Positions 41,623-54,657 of a stretch of DNA of 64,000 nt are shown here, piece by piece (position 1 is the stretch's first letter; each line of letters starts with the position of its first letter). This stretch comes from Suillus spraguei (Eukaryota; Basidiomycota; Agaricomycetes; Boletales; Suillaceae): contig JABCPU010000105.1 in NCBI GenBank assembly GCA_016800925.1, forward strand, positions 1 through 64,000. The letters run 5' to 3'. The position numbers and the translations under genes are program-made. Under the pieces are notes generated by a model, which did no database searches, was not told where the DNA came from, and was given only the letters and a program-made list of their open reading frames with translations.

Positions 41623-44600
41623 ATGTTGGCCCCGTTTCCTGTATTTCTCAAATCTGCTGCTTCGTCGTCGACTGCGAAGATGAACGATAGCGGTGATAAT
41701 TTATTGGATATTATTGACCTCTTTCCGTATTCAGAGTCCGTTACTCCACCTTATGAACTACCACCGAGACCACCAAGACCACCAAGGAATCCAGCAAGGG
41801 CACACAATGAATTCATACCAGTAAGATCGTTCCAGACTGATATAAATTGACTCTCACTAATAAAATATCTAGTTCATAAATCGTAGAGCTCCTCCTCGTC
41901 ATCCACCGCCCACCGCCCCTCTTCCTCCGTTACCACCGGAATCGGATTCAATTATCACCCATCTTAATAAACTACCACAACCAATGTATCCAGCACCAGG
42001 CGGTCTCTCCCCATGGAGTGCGCCATTATACCCATCAAAACCTATCCCAACTCCACCTTCCCCACCTAAATCAGAATTCATACTACGCGGTCCAGTCGGT
42101 GTGCCCCTTTCAGATTCAGGCGCTAAAGTACGTGTACTACGCACAACCCCCATATCACTCATCCTTAGCAACAATCACAGCCAATATTCAGCCCACCCAA
42201 TAGCGAAGACAGCCCTGCCTCCGATGCTGCCCTCGCGCTCAATGTTCATGGCGGCATCGATGCCTCGCGTAGGATTCACCACCGTTTCAGGCGTTATCAA
42301 GTCCCTTATCCCAGGAATTATGAACGAAACGTCCTAGATCTGTACGTCTACATCTCCTCACTCGATCTCTACTCACATCTATCCAGAGATGCTATCGATA
42401 CCCTCCTAACCCGCCAAATGAGCGGCGGTTCCTTGACTTGGCATGCATTCCCACAATCCTGGAACAGACCATCAGCAGAGGGCCCCCTCAAGAAAATATT
42501 GGACATAGGCTCTGGGAATGGCGTATGGGTGGTCGAAGCTGCAAAATACTGGAAAGGCTGCGAAGTCGTCGGTCAGTCCTGCCTTCACCACGACTGCCGA
42601 GGACCGCTAACAACTTCCAGGCCTCGATGTCGTATCTCTCCACCCTGACCTTGCACGTCACTCCAAAGATAAGGACATTCTGAAGAGAGTAAGCTGGGTC
42701 CACGCCAACTTGTAGGTCCACCTACCCAATCCTTATCCCGCTCTCATCCTCGACTCGCACAGCCTCGAAGGCCTTCCCTTCGCCAACGAATCCTTTGATT
42801 TCGTACACGTCAAACGTATCGCTCGAGGCGTACCAGAGGATAAGGTATGTTTCATCCCACTCTATCAAAAATAGTCTAACACCGAATAGTGGGACGAGCT
42901 TTTCGAAGAAATCACCCGCGTGATGAAACCGGGCGCAGCCTTCGAAGTCATCGAGGAAGACTTGAGCTTCCCGGGGCGGTCAGACGGGGAAGGCAGCGAT
43001 GTTGGGACCTTGAGAAGTAAAGAAAGTAACATCTCCATATCCATTTCCAGTCTCAGTCCTGGGACCGAGTCAGGGAGGAGTAGCGCAATCGGGAGCACGA
43101 GCAGCTCGTCTGACTCTGCGGGTTCAATGACTGCTGTCACCACTCCTGACTTTATACCATCCATTACTATCAACGCCTATTCCCATCCTTCCCATTTCAA
43201 ACACGAACACGAGATCCCCCTCCCTACTGACAGCCTGCCCGTGGTTTCGAACAAGACTCACACTAGCGCCTTCATTCATCGTTCCCTCCAACGTCCTCCT
43301 AGGACGAACACGGCTATCATACCTTCTCCTTCGAGTCCCTCCCAGCCGAGCCCACCATTCCTTTCTTCCTCCCCATCGCAGAGCACGTTGCTTTCTTTAT
43401 CCTCGAACAGCAGTACACCAACGCCAAGCATGATGAGCCAAACCCCAACACCTTCACTGGCCCCTCGTCCACCACCATCCCAAAAATTCAACAAGGCTGC
43501 ACAGGCTGTGTTGATGGAACCTACGCATGCTTCTTTTTTCGCTGGTGTAGTTTCTGCAGCCGCGTCTGTTCCTTCTGGTTCCAGTTTTGTATCTGGTTCT
43601 AGTTCTCTCTTTGCCCCCAGTATCACCTCTGGGTTTGGCTCCGGCACTAGCCCTAGCTTAGACAATGGCAACGCAAACAGACCCAGGTCATCATCGAGCT
43701 CAGGTTCAACCCCAGTCCCACAGAAAAAGAATAAAGCAGCGCAAGCAGTGTTGATGGAGCCTACTAGTACCCCATTTTTCGTGTTGCCACAGAATAAGAG
43801 TCGGGCTTCGTTGGTTGGAGAGAGTTCCAGTTCGGGTTCGAGTGGGAGGGATAGTCAATATCAAAACGGGAGGGAGAGCAGCAAGGGCAGGAGTAGAGGT
43901 TCGTTGGGGAGTCGAGTGAGCAGTGGCTTGGGGAGCCTGGGGTTCAGTGTCAGGAGCAGTGTGGGTGTTGGGAGTCCAAGTCCGAGCTCGAGAATATTGG
44001 ATGATGAATTGGGTGAGGGGACTAATCATTTGGATATTTCTGTTGGTACGCCACCCGATTCGCGTGGTGTCGTGGTGGGTGAGGCACTTGATATGGGGGG
44101 CATCGTACCACCACTACCGGATTCGCGAAGTGTCATACCACTAGATTCGCGAGGCGTCACATCACTGGATTCGCGAAGCGTCATAGTACCGCCTGATCCG
44201 CGCGACCATACGGTCCTCGAGACGATCTACAACGAGATGCACGCGGAACGGTTCATTAACCTTTCTCCATTGAGTTTGTTGGCTAATACTGTCGGATTGT
44301 GGTTCAAGGGTGAGTCCTCATCGTTTATTCCATCTTTTTCGTGTGTCTTGGTAGATGATGATCACGGAGGGTGCCCCACTCCAAGTCGGGTGGGCCTGTA
44401 TACAAGGTCCAACCAAAATATTCGTCCCACTTAAAAACTATCCTCTATTTCTCTGTCCATAAGCGATGTCAGGGTTTGAGCTGACTTGGATACGTATAGA
44501 TGTTCGCACGCACCCGCCGATCCTGTTGCATTTCCCACCACTGAGGGAACCTGAGGGCGCGAATACGTTACTAACAGTATCAGGTTTGAATACGAGTGCA

Positions 44601-45567
44601 TATTCTTCCAGTCCTGGATCATCTTCTGGCATCCAGGATATGAACTCGAGCCTTGGCGCTAACGGGAATACCCATTCGGGGAACACGGTCATCTCGCTGG
44701 ACGGTCTGAGGAACGGCGCATCACCTTACGCATCCTTCGATTGCGCAATCTCTATTCAAAGACAGGCACAGATGCGGGCTCTGCCGAACCCCGCATTGGA
44801 CGTTGACCTGAAGTTTTTGAACCTCCATCTGACGCTGCGCGTGAAAGAGATTGTAGCATGCGCAGAAGCGATGTGGGAGTGGGTAAGCGAGTTTCAGGCG
44901 AGAGGCGTTGGGAGGACGAACTTGACGAGTGGTATGAATGCCAAGATCATGGGATTGACGCGATCGCAATTTGATGAATGTTGTTGAGGTTCGAGCTGTG
45001 AGTGCTACTCTTTTTTCTCTCTGTGTGGGTATGGGGATTTGGGTTTGTTCATCGGTATCTATGAGGAGGCTCACTTCTCGGATCGTTGAACCGGTGAGAC
45101 CTTTGGGTGGCGTGGAATCTCCTTTTTTGCTAGCACAGCAGCTGGATGATACGCGTTTAGAACATTCAGTCTGTGTGCCCCTGATAGGGGCATTGTTTCT
45201 AAACGGAGCAAAGCTTATTGATGAGATAATGTTACAATTGCTCCTGCTTTCTTCTTCTGATGACCTAAAATTATTTCTGATATCGTTTTCGAGACAAGAT
45301 GATCTAATCAACTTGTGTTGTTACAGGGATATGAGGGAGCACATGAGTCTCAGATCTGTGCTCGAGGACCGGTTCAATTGGAGTGTGATCTCGGGTCCGA
45401 CACCGCAGGAAAAGCGCTCATTTGACATGGCGTGCGAGAAATGGGAGGGGTATCGAAGGCTTGAGGGTGATCAAACCCCTTGCGCTGTCGCGGTTGCCGC
45501 TTCGAAACCTGCTACGCGTCTTAGCCGTTCATTACGAGTCTTCGTCGCATGGAAGCCTACAGCATGA
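41623..45567 (+). CDS. SAM-dependent methyltransferase with large low-complexity insert
   Basis: Class I methyltransferase fold: motif I LDIGSGNGVWVVEAA (about 42510), then LDVVSLHPDLA, LEGLPFANESFDFVHVKRIA and EEITRVMKPGAAFEVIEEDL (about 42905-42970). A Ser/Thr/Pro-rich stretch of about 420 residues follows (42970-44220), then a C-terminal domain (ETIYNEMHAERFINLSPLSLL; LKFLNLHLTLRVKEIVACAEAMWEW; LRSVLEDRFNWSVISGP; RVFVAWK). Introns are short except one of about 190 bp (44309-44500) and one of 329 bp (44998-45326). At 44978-44981 one base is missing for the frame to cross into LLRFEL and the last exon: GATGAATG where the family pattern needs GATGAAATG. This is a real frameshift or a sequence error. 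Substrate unknown; the N-terminus is Pro-rich. Confidence 0.8.
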
Positions 45568-46690
45568 GATGATGATGATGATCAGGGCTTGTAGCCGGAT
45601 CTTATGAACCACGAGGCGGTGGCGAAGCCTCGTTTCAGAGTTGAAGCTATTTTCCAGATTTGGGATATTCAAGGTTCCGTGCCGTTAGGCCTGACAATTT
45701 TTTTTTTTCATTATGATATAGGACAATGATTGGTGTCCTTGCGTTGAGCTTCCATTTCTGGCTGCATTTGGATAGATTTTCTTGTTTTGGGAGGATCAGC
45801 TGAGGTATCGTTATTTCCTGGTGGCGTTCTCTTGTCCTCGGCTTGTCGTGAAAAACCTGAGTCATGATGCCTTGCAGAACCCTGCATGTCGGTCTCTGAC
45901 CGACTTGTCATTTCCGCTTGCATGATTCGTCCCCGCATTCCCTCTCTAGGCGAGGTTGTTTTATTATTCGCATGTGGTCGACGCATGTTCTATATACTCT
46001 GCTCAGCATTTCGGCCCCGGTGATATCTTTATTGACGGTATTTATTCGATGGATGTATATTTATACTTGTTTACGTATCTTATCTCGAGGCGTGTTGTAC
46101 GTAACCGGGGATGTGACAAAACGAACTCCCCGCGTCATTTCTACGTAAAAAGTCAACCGGATAAAATGAAGTGAGGTCGATGCGTTGCAGCGATCGCATG
46201 GGTGGAGCGGTGGAGCTTGCTCCCCCGTTGACGTCGCCGGTAAGTAGACGCAACGTTGTCGATCAGAATAGACTCCGCGACGACTCTCTAGTCGATCAGA
46301 ACGAGAAAGGAAAGGAGGGTACTTGCCGCTCCCAAAGCCGCGGTTTTTTTTATTATGCTCCCTGATAATAGCACAGATGAAGTCGTGTATGGACCGAAAC
46401 AAGTATTTGACGCTAAACCACATGATCATAACATCCAAAATACTGAAAGATGATTGGGAAAAAAAGAAATATGGATAAGACGAAATCACAGGAAACAGTG
46501 GGAAATGAAAAGGCAGGTTCATCAATTATTTGTACAATTTCAGCCGAAATAGCTGTGAGTAACTAACAGCGAAGAAGCTGAGACGAAGAACGGAAGCATG
46601 CAGAGAAGAAAAGCATAAAACAACCCAGTTTGGACCAACAAGAAAGCTTATCATGCATGAATGTAAGCATGCGCGTCATTACTCGTATCA
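45568..46690. other. convergent intergenic region, no gene seen
   Basis: Lies between the 3-prime ends of the methyltransferase and MADS-box genes. ORFs of 60-150 codons on both strands are not recognised. The part nearest 46691 is presumably the 3-prime UTR of the MADS-box gene. Confidence 0.5.
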
Positions 46691-47974
46691 TCATCTTCGT
46701 CCATAATGCCCACCCTGACTGACCGGCGGCTGCGGCGCCCAATGCGAGTGCTGTGCTGCAGCTGCAGCCAACCCACCTAAAGGTTGTCCGCCCTGGCCTC
46801 CAGGGCCACCAGGACCAGGGTATGAGTAAGTACCCGGAGGGGGCAACCCCATGTGCCCGCCGTACATCCCAGGGTCAGTTGGACTCCCACCATGACCACC
46901 ACCAGGTGGATGATGACCATGATGTTGAGCATGAGCGTATGCCCCAGTCGGCGACGTTCCATACTGAGGTGATTGAGGTACTTGAGAATGTTGCTGCTGG
47001 GGACTCGTCGGAGAGCCAAGAGATATTTGTGGCGGAGGTGGTGCCTGTGGCTGCTGGTGCTGAGACGCAGCTGGAATAGAAAGCGGTGGTGGGATAGTGC
47101 TATTTGGGGTCTGCGGTGATCCAGGACCGGCACGCCCAGGCCCAGTGCCAGTTGTGGATGGACGCCGACGACGCTTGTCTCCGGCTGCGGCCGCGCGATT
47201 ACCGCGAGCGGCCTCTTCGTCACCTTCATCATCACCGTCCTCTTTCGTGGCGCTTTGAGGGCCACCAACAGGACCACCTGGAATAGTAAGCCCTCCCGGA
47301 AGGTTAGTACTTCCTGGGCCGGGCAAAGACATTGGTCCAGACGCACGACCTATAGGCGTACCGACTGGCATTGCGGAAGGAAGCGAGCCATGGGGCGCGT
47401 TCAGACATGCTTGAATAAGATTCTTGCCTTCTGGTTGAGTAACAAGAGGTTGCAACTTTGAGGTAGTAAAAGTGTAAACGAGACCTGTTTCTGACACGAC
47501 GAGTAAAAGGACTTGAGTGCCTGTAAGAGTGGAGAGTTCATATGCCTGATAATTCGGTTAGATAAGCGCGAGAGTATATTGATGAAATAGACCTTTTTCA
47601 TGATGCCTGCGAAAGTAGACGAACATATTGAGGAAAAGTACAGAGAGGGCAAAGGAAGTCGATCGCGTACCAGCTTTCCTTTTGGAGAATGTTATGTGAC
47701 GTCTCGATTTATCTTGAATAAATTCGATCTTAATCTTTCGCCTTCCTGCCTTCTTGTCTGACTTGGGTTTCTCTTCCTCATCATCATCGTCTCCACCACT
47801 CTCTGCGGCATCTTGATCATGAATGAAACCATCTTCTGGTACGCCTGGTTGTTGTACTGGTTGTGGAAGATGTTGGTGAGGTTGTTGATTACCAGGTGGT
47901 GGTGGTGGTTGCTGTTGAGGATCCGCAATGACAGGACTTGCCAAATTGAGGTCCGTGCGTTGGCGCTTACGCAT
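46691..47974 (-). CDS. MCM1: MADS-box transcription factor, MCM1/SRF type
   Basis: DNA-binding regulator; in fungi Mcm1 works with cofactors on cell-cycle, mating and metabolic genes. The MADS domain is nearly complete as GRRKIKIEFIQDKSRRHITF, SKRKA, then G-IMKK, AYELSTLTGTQVLLLVVS and ETGLVYTFTTSKLQPLV, followed by NLIQACLNAP, as in yeast Mcm1. It is split by introns 47607-47670 and 47546-47592, leaving a 14-nt exon at 47593-47606. The N-terminus is Gln/Pro- and Asp/Glu-rich; the C-terminus is a long Pro/Gly/Gln/His-rich tail ending at TGA 46691-46693. I take ATG 47974 (MRKRQRTDL). An upstream ATG at 48114 opens a 140-codon frame that overlaps this start in another frame; it is either a regulatory upstream ORF or the true start with a one-base lesion. 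Confidence 0.9.
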
Positions 47975-48114
47975 TGTTGGAGAGGAGGCAGCGGTTCGTC
48001 TTGAATACTCTGACCGGAAAGGGAAGGTTGCTGGCTGTGATGAGCCGCGGCGTTGGAATACGGATAAGATGGAGAGTTAGTCGTAGTAGAAGTAGGTTGA
48101 CGGCGATAGGCCAT

Positions 48115-48838
48115 ATGGGTTGTTCACCCTACGACGACGATGAAGAGGACGCGTTGAAATAAAAGATAATATGAACGTTGAACGCGACTTTGGAGGATGT
48201 TAGTGTCAGTGCGGACGGCGTCCTTAAAAGGAATCGCTGAAGTTGGAAGGAGGTGGAAAAGGGAGGGAGTTGTCAACGGGGCGTGTGTTGTCTCAGTCTG
48301 GACGATCAAAAAAAGACTGTCCTTGTGGTCATTTGTTTGGTCATAATCGGAGTATCAGATGCCCGCCAGGCACACCGCGGTAATCCCCGCCGACTACTTC
48401 CAGCGATACTTCCGCAGCTATCGCTCCCACGATACCCGCTTCCGTAATTATTTCACTTTCAATTTGAAATTACTATTCCTTTTATAGAAATGATTACCTC
48501 GTGGCAATCTCAAACTTATCCATTTTAGTAAAATATGACAAACCTCGTGTCACAAAATTGACTCTCCGCATCTGACCTGACAACCAAACACAATTTTGAT
48601 TATAATCAATACAACAACAAAAAAATTCAGTCCAAGCCTCGTTATCACGCAATGCAAGTACCATCAATCTCATTTCAGGAGCTCATGCTCCTGTGGCGCG
48701 AAGCGCTCTTGTCCTTTCCCCCTCTGTGATTTTGACATTTGAAAGTTCTGGACAATGGTCTCTTTATGTTTCCCGGTCTTCATCGTCATCGTCGAGGTCG
48801 GCCCGCATTGTCGGTCATATACTGATGGTTGGAACGTG
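48115..48838. other. intergenic between tandem minus-strand genes
   Basis: Presumed promoter and 5-prime UTR of the MADS-box gene; AT-rich near 48460-48650. No ORF with protein character was found. Confidence 0.5.
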
Positions 48839-51800
48839 TCACGACCTTGTTGATGGAACGACCGGGATGCCAAGTCCTGATAGCGCGTTTCTGACGCACT
48901 CGTCAATATTTCTGACGCTACCACCGAGCCGAACCCGTTCAAGGGCAATTTCGATGGCTCGTACGTCGCACCGACTACGCCAAGGTTGTGGCAGTACTCC
49001 GTGTACGTACGCCGCTACGTCTGCGTCTAGTGTCATGAGTAAATACAAGACGTATCCACAACAAATAATTCATCAGTCAGCCCAAAACTAAACACATAAA
49101 GCATACGTACCACTCGGTTCGCTCACAAGTCGGCTCAGATGCAGATCGTTACAGTCTTTGTCGCGACAAACACCCCCACCAGGCACTTCATACTGACATA
49201 CCCGAAGACCTGTGTTACTAGCACTGACTTGTCCGAGGGCGCGCTGCAAGGTTGCAAGCTTCAAAGGCTTGAGATCTGGAACAAAAACAGTCGAACATGA
49301 ATGAGATAATGATGGTGCACAGTAGATAAGCGAAGCGCGTGATGAGGGTGATGGTAAATTAGGTGCATAGCTCGCACTAGCTCGCGATGATGATCTGGAT
49401 GAATGAGCGGCACTTCGCCGAGGATCTTGACAAGAATCGGCATCATCAACAGGCGTTGCACGTAATTGGGATAGAAGTAGAGGGTAGGTCGAGAACGGCG
49501 AATCATAACACGGAAAGCTCGTTTGGGAATCTTCCGATTCCTTTTTCAGGACCTGGCATGCCACGCCACCCCCGACGTCAGCATAGATAGGCCTAAGTAG
49601 GCCTTGCAGCCTCAGTGATCGAATAGATCAAGACGCACCTCTAACGACGGTAGGCCATCAAACACGCCAGCAGTTTGATGAAACGTTGCGCTTACAGATT
49701 CCTATATCCGATTCCGTAATCACAAATAGGGAAAGGAAACAGAAAATTCAAGTCAGGACAAAAACACAGTCAAATGAAGAGAGAGAAAGGTCCTTGCCCA
49801 TTTTTCGGAACGTGCTTCCTCTGTCAGCGCTGCAAAGGCGAACAAGGCATTAATGTAACGAACGGATGGGAGCGATGAGGTCAATGCGACCGCGGAGAAG
49901 TGAGGACATGCTTAACCAAGGTAATGAGTTACGAACCTTGGTCTTCATCGACGGTGCCATCATTGGTGATTGGCTCGAATCCTACACCCCCTGAGTAGAC
50001 CCAAATAGTAATGGCGAGAATCAAAAATGAAAAGAGTGACCAGAAATGTGAAACGAATGAACAGCAAAGATGAGGACAAAATGAAGTATTAAATGAAAAA
50101 AAAATTACAACAGTCAAGACCCAGAGGGGGGACAAACAAAGAGATATATCAGCCGGCTGTCGGACTGGTGAAGAACCAGGAAGAACCCATGGTGTGCTTG
50201 GCTGAGGTTATTTCGCTGCTGGTGCCACCAGGAGCAGCTTCCTCAGCGGAAATGACCACATGAGTATCGGCACTTTCTTGAACGACTACCGTCGGTTCAC
50301 TGTGATCTACAGACCCACAATAAGCACCATGTATACCCATGTGAGAAAAGGAAAGAGTGGAAATCGAGGGCAGACGTAATGTATACTCAAAAATAGATCG
50401 CAGTTGAAATGCAATGCAATGAAATCAATACCACAATAAGACAACGCTAGCTGAAGACAACACAGGCAGGGCGCGATAAAGACTAAAACGAACCTTGCTT
50501 ATCTGCTATGACAGCATCTTCAACAGCTTCAGACAACTGCGCACTCCCAATGTGGCCATTATGAAGGGGCGTGACGGTGTCTTCCCGGTTGATGGGCGTC
50601 CCAGAACCACCTTCCGACCTAACCATGACGGTACTCGAGGGAGGTACATCAAGATCGGCTGTGAGAGACCCTGCGGATGCAGGTTGGATTGCCGGCGTCG
50701 CTTTCCCCGACATCTAAAACATTGGTAAATCATTTCACGAAGGTCAAGACAATACAAGGCGAACGCACAGCGGCAAGTTTTTTCTGCCGAAGCTCTTCTC
50801 GCTGAGCAATCATTTGGCGCATCCTTTTAATCTCCTCCTCTTTCTCAGCAAGAGCAGCAGGCGACAAACCTGAAGCGTTGAAGTTGGTTAAATGCAGATT
50901 CAGGGGAGTCGAACGCCCTTCGCCATTGGCAAAACTATTGAACGAAGTTGGCGTCCCATTTCCACTAAAACGTGGGGGACGCGCGAAGACCATGGGTGAG
51001 TATGATGATGAACCATCATGTGGACCGGTATCACCGGTCCCTTCGCCATCTCCATCATCCTCGCTATCGCTGAGTTCGATGACACATCGTCGCATGCCAC
51101 TCACTCCCGCAAAACTGCCTGTGTTCCGTCGAAGTAGATTAGGATGCACATAGCCATTATTCGAGTAGCCGTTGCCAGAAGAAGCTCTGGAAGTGCCAGG
51201 ACCGTGGTCAAAATCAACGAAGTCTGCAGCGACAGGTCGCTTGGTGCCCCTTCGTTGTAGGCCATTGGAGTCAGAACCTGGAGTAGCGGATGCGAGTATT
51301 GGGGTGGTGGAATTAGAGTAATCAGCCGGCGCAGTGGATGAAGATGCACCAGAATACGTATCCGAGGATGGTGCAGTGGAGTTGCCGGACAAAGGTGGGG
51401 CATCAGTCACCGGCGAAATAGTACTGCCTGCTCCAGACATTTCTGAATCAGCTAAATAGAAAGTAGATGGCTCCGTAGAAGAGGTTGATTGCGGTGTAAC
51501 AAGACCAAGGAACGCCTGATCAACTTCCATGTTTTCAGGGCTGGAATACCGCGCCGGATGCAAGGATGGGGAACTACTACCATTTTCTGCAATTTCGCTA
51601 TCCACGGCAGGAATACTCTTTAAGAAATCTTCGACAGTCTCAGTTGGAGCAACATAGGACATTTCAGCGTCCCTGTCTCTCGAAGAACCGCCAGGAGAGT
51701 CAGGCTGCTTGGCCTTGCGAGAGGCGAAAACAGCTTTTCGAGCAAGTAGCTCTTGTCGTCGTTGCTGTTCGATCATGTGAAGAGAATGAGAAGGTGATGA

Positions 51801-52856
51801 GTCAGCTGCTGATGGGGATGTGGGTTCCACCTTCACGTCAGAAGGCTCACCCCCTGACGATATACGGAGACCAAGACGAGCAGCGAGTCTGCCGCGTGAA
51901 TGATCAGAAGCACCCGCAACAGTGTTAGTCAACTCCTTGTGAGAAGGGATTGTCGGCGGCGGGGGCATCGCTGATGAAGAGGAGCGAATTGATTGCGAAG
52001 GTGAAGCGGGAATGGAGGACATCATTTCAGGCGTAGGGTATGGAATGAGACCATTGGTATCCAAATTTGTGGGCATCCGCAAATTAAGTTCGGTAAAAAC
52101 GTAGAACACGACATGACGACTAAGGCCACAGTCAATGAGGTACTCGGGGGGAACACCCCAACCGAGTAGATCCAAGACGATGTCTTTTGCGGTATTATAC
52201 TGATCCTCGGTCACTATGATTAAAAATGATTAGTTAACGTCATCAATGAAAAACCAATACGGACTGGCCAATCCTGGTCTGACATGATCTGGGTCAAGTC
52301 TATACGTGGATGTTTCAAGAAGAAATGGTTGCAGGAAAGTCGGTGGTGGTGGTGACTGGTAGATTTCTGATTTGAGGGCAGGCTTTGACGTGAAAGGAGA
52401 TTCGAGGCGAGGTGAAAGCCCATGCCTAATATTTGACTCGACTGGAGAGGTAGGAACAAGTTTGGGAGCGACGGCGTCCTTCGAGGAAGTTTCGAGCCTC
52501 CGAAATTTTGGAGGTGGGGACGTGGGCCTTGGCGGCGGGGCAGCTTCTTCCGTATCGCTGATTTCACCTTCCTCTCGGATCTGGCCATCTTCAATTTCTG
52601 GTATCGGATTAGGAACCTCCTCTGATGTCGTTGTTTCTGTCGCGGGAAAATTTGCAGAAGGCGCTGAAGATGTAGCAGTATCTTCTTGACCGTAATCTAA
52701 GTGCAGAGTTTGCTCGACCGGAGGATGTTGAGGCAGTACTGGCGGTTGCTCGACAGCCACTTTACGGCGCTTCCTTGAAAGCAAAGCGGCTGCGCGCAAT
52801 GATTGGGCGGGATCAACTGAGTCAAGATCCTGTGGTGGTGGATTGTCGATATCCAT
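48839..52856 (-). CDS. zf-C3H1 (Red1/ZFC3H1-like) RNA surveillance protein
   Basis: The C-terminal exon carries LRVCQYEVPGGGVCRDKDCNDLHLSRL (about 49215-49137), a C-x8-C-x4-C-x3-H finger as in fission yeast Red1 and human ZFC3H1, which recruit the exosome helicase Mtl1/Mtr4. Start MDIDNPPPQDLDS at 52856; an acidic region follows, then a 490-codon exon (52212 to about 50770) that begins TEDQYNTAKDIVLDLLGWGVPPEYL, is Ser-rich, and has a coiled coil near its end (AALAEKEEEIKRMRQMIAQREELRQKKL). Smaller exons follow (50712-50500, 50310-50165, 49990-49938, about 49690-49625, about 49560-49440, 49280-49110, 49035-48839), ending ECVRNALSGLGIPVV, TGA. The middle exon borders are uncertain, and I cannot exclude two adjacent genes splitting near 50150. 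Confidence 0.65.
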
Positions 52857-53299
52857 AATAGTGTGACCTAGACCTGCGAAAGAAGCTAAAAGACCAGCGA
52901 TTTCCTGTTTGCTGATTGTAGTAGAAGAAGATACTGCAAGGTCAAGAAAAGGTGCGAGCGTAATTGATGGGAAATGTAGGTGCAAGGGGACCCAACTTTC
53001 GGTGTTTTCGCTGATGTAAGCGATACAAAACGCACGGACCCCCACTCTTTTCCTAGCCCGTGTTTAACAATTTGGAGATGTACATTTTATTTTAATACTA
53101 TGAATCCATATATACTTGCCCACTGCAGCCTCGCCATCAATTCGAAGACTAAAATTGGTCTTGATAACCATTAATATTATATCACATTAATTCTCCAGGA
53201 GTCCTTGATATCGAGTCACGTCTGCAAACAAGCTTGGTGGGGTTAGGGTTACACAAATGAGAAAAATCCCGATATTACATGTTAACATTTTCTTGCTTC
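52857..53299. other. divergent promoter region
   Basis: Shared upstream region of the Red1-like (minus) and Tma23-like (plus) genes. The minus-strand frame stays open upstream of the chosen ATG to 53045, so an earlier start or exon is possible. Confidence 0.5.
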
Positions 53300-54342
53300 A
53301 TGCCTCTCGACGGACACAACTACCTGACATCGTACGGATGGTCAGGCAAAGGCACGGGCCTTCGCACAGGCGCGATCGACAGGCCCCTTGCTATCCCCAA
53401 AAAACGAAACCTCGCTGGCGTAGGCAAGGACCGTGACGAGGCATTCCCCTTCTGGGATCAGTGCGTTCTCTCCCATTCAGATTCTCCAATACCTCACCTA
53501 TTCAAAGCTTATATTCAGCTGCAACGAAAGCTATAACTATCAAGATAGCTGATGATGACAATGACGACGACGATGACAACGATCAAAACGAGGTCTGCAC
53601 TTGTATTTCATACCACGCTATCACTCGTTCATCATATGATTAGGATTCAACCCTCCAAATAAAACGAACCTCGACGGGCATCATCTCGAATAGAAGACCG
53701 TTGTTGGGTACCCCTGCATCTGGAATATCTACCCCAGACTTGGACAGTTACCCGCGCACCTCTGTAATGACTATCGCGAAACGCGAGGCTGCCAGGCAGG
53801 GCTTATACTCTCGATTTTTCCGTGGGCCAACATTGTCCCCTGATGATCCTATCAAGTCATCATCCCCTGCTCCGTCCTCCCTGCATTCCGCCGATCCAAC
53901 TCTTCAGAGAGAGATTGCTCCTCAGACTAACTGCAAGGAAAGTACAAAGCGGAAATCGTTAGAGCTACTCGAGACTCGAGAGGAACGAAGAGAAAGAAAA
54001 CGACTGAAACGGGAGAAAAAAAATAAGAGAGCAGCGAACGTAGCAGCAAAAGCTAGGAAAGAAAAGGCCGTACTACACGACCTGGAGACGAAGGACAAGC
54101 GCAGGGCGCGGAAGGAAGCTAAGAGGGCTGTGGCTGCGAAAATATTGGAGGCAAATTCGTCTGATATTCCCGAGCGTCGAAAACCACCTGGAGATGTGGT
54201 CTTTACGAGTGTCGATAAGCCTCGATCACAGGTGCAATGTGAGAGATCTGTAGATGCTTCCCTTCAGGTTGATGACCCTGTGACCGATGACGACATAGAA
54301 ACAAAGAAGACGAAGAAGAAGAGACAAAAGAAAGAACCATAA
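53300..54342 (+). CDS. G-patch protein, Tma23-like ribosome biogenesis factor
   Basis: N-terminus MPLDGHNYLTSYGWSGKGTGL is a short G-patch-like motif as in yeast Tma23, a nucleolar protein of 40S assembly; it continues RPLAIPKKRNLAGVGKDRDEAFPFWD. Exons 53300-53460, 53508-53592 and 53644-54342 join in frame. Exon 2 codes an Asp-rich acidic run; exon 3 reads GTPASGISTPDL, SVMTIAKREAARQGLYSRFFRGP, then a strongly basic Lys/Arg/Glu-rich tail with several nuclear-localisation-like clusters (to KKRQKKEP). Length about 314 residues. No lesion is seen. The role rests on the N-terminal block and the general layout. Confidence 0.75.
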
Positions 54343-54657
54343 TTTAGCATTTCATCCTGTCACCATTGATATTATCGCAGGTTCATACCCATTGCATTAC
54401 CATTCAAGTATTTCTCGTAAACATATCAAACACTACCCCAGTTTTCAATGATACTTTCAAACCAAGCTGCTAATGATTGCGATTGATGTGCAACTATTCT
54501 ACATGATCCATCATCGTGATATACTGAAAAAGGAAAGCTAAGCACAATCGTGATGCAGAACCAAAAAAAAAGTGATGAATATCTACGAGGTCATCAACCT
54601 CGCACACTCCGCCATGCGCTTTGCATAGCAATACGCCGGGCCTGTATTGCAAGGCAA
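54343..54657. other. convergent 3-prime region
   Basis: Between the stops of the Tma23-like and VWA genes; nothing recognised. Confidence 0.5.

Noticed and set aside
44971..45567. 198-codon ORF through the long methyltransferase intron
   Set aside because: Its first half lies in a GT-AG intron and is not in frame with the upstream exon even after correcting the missing base; only the last part is the true final exon.
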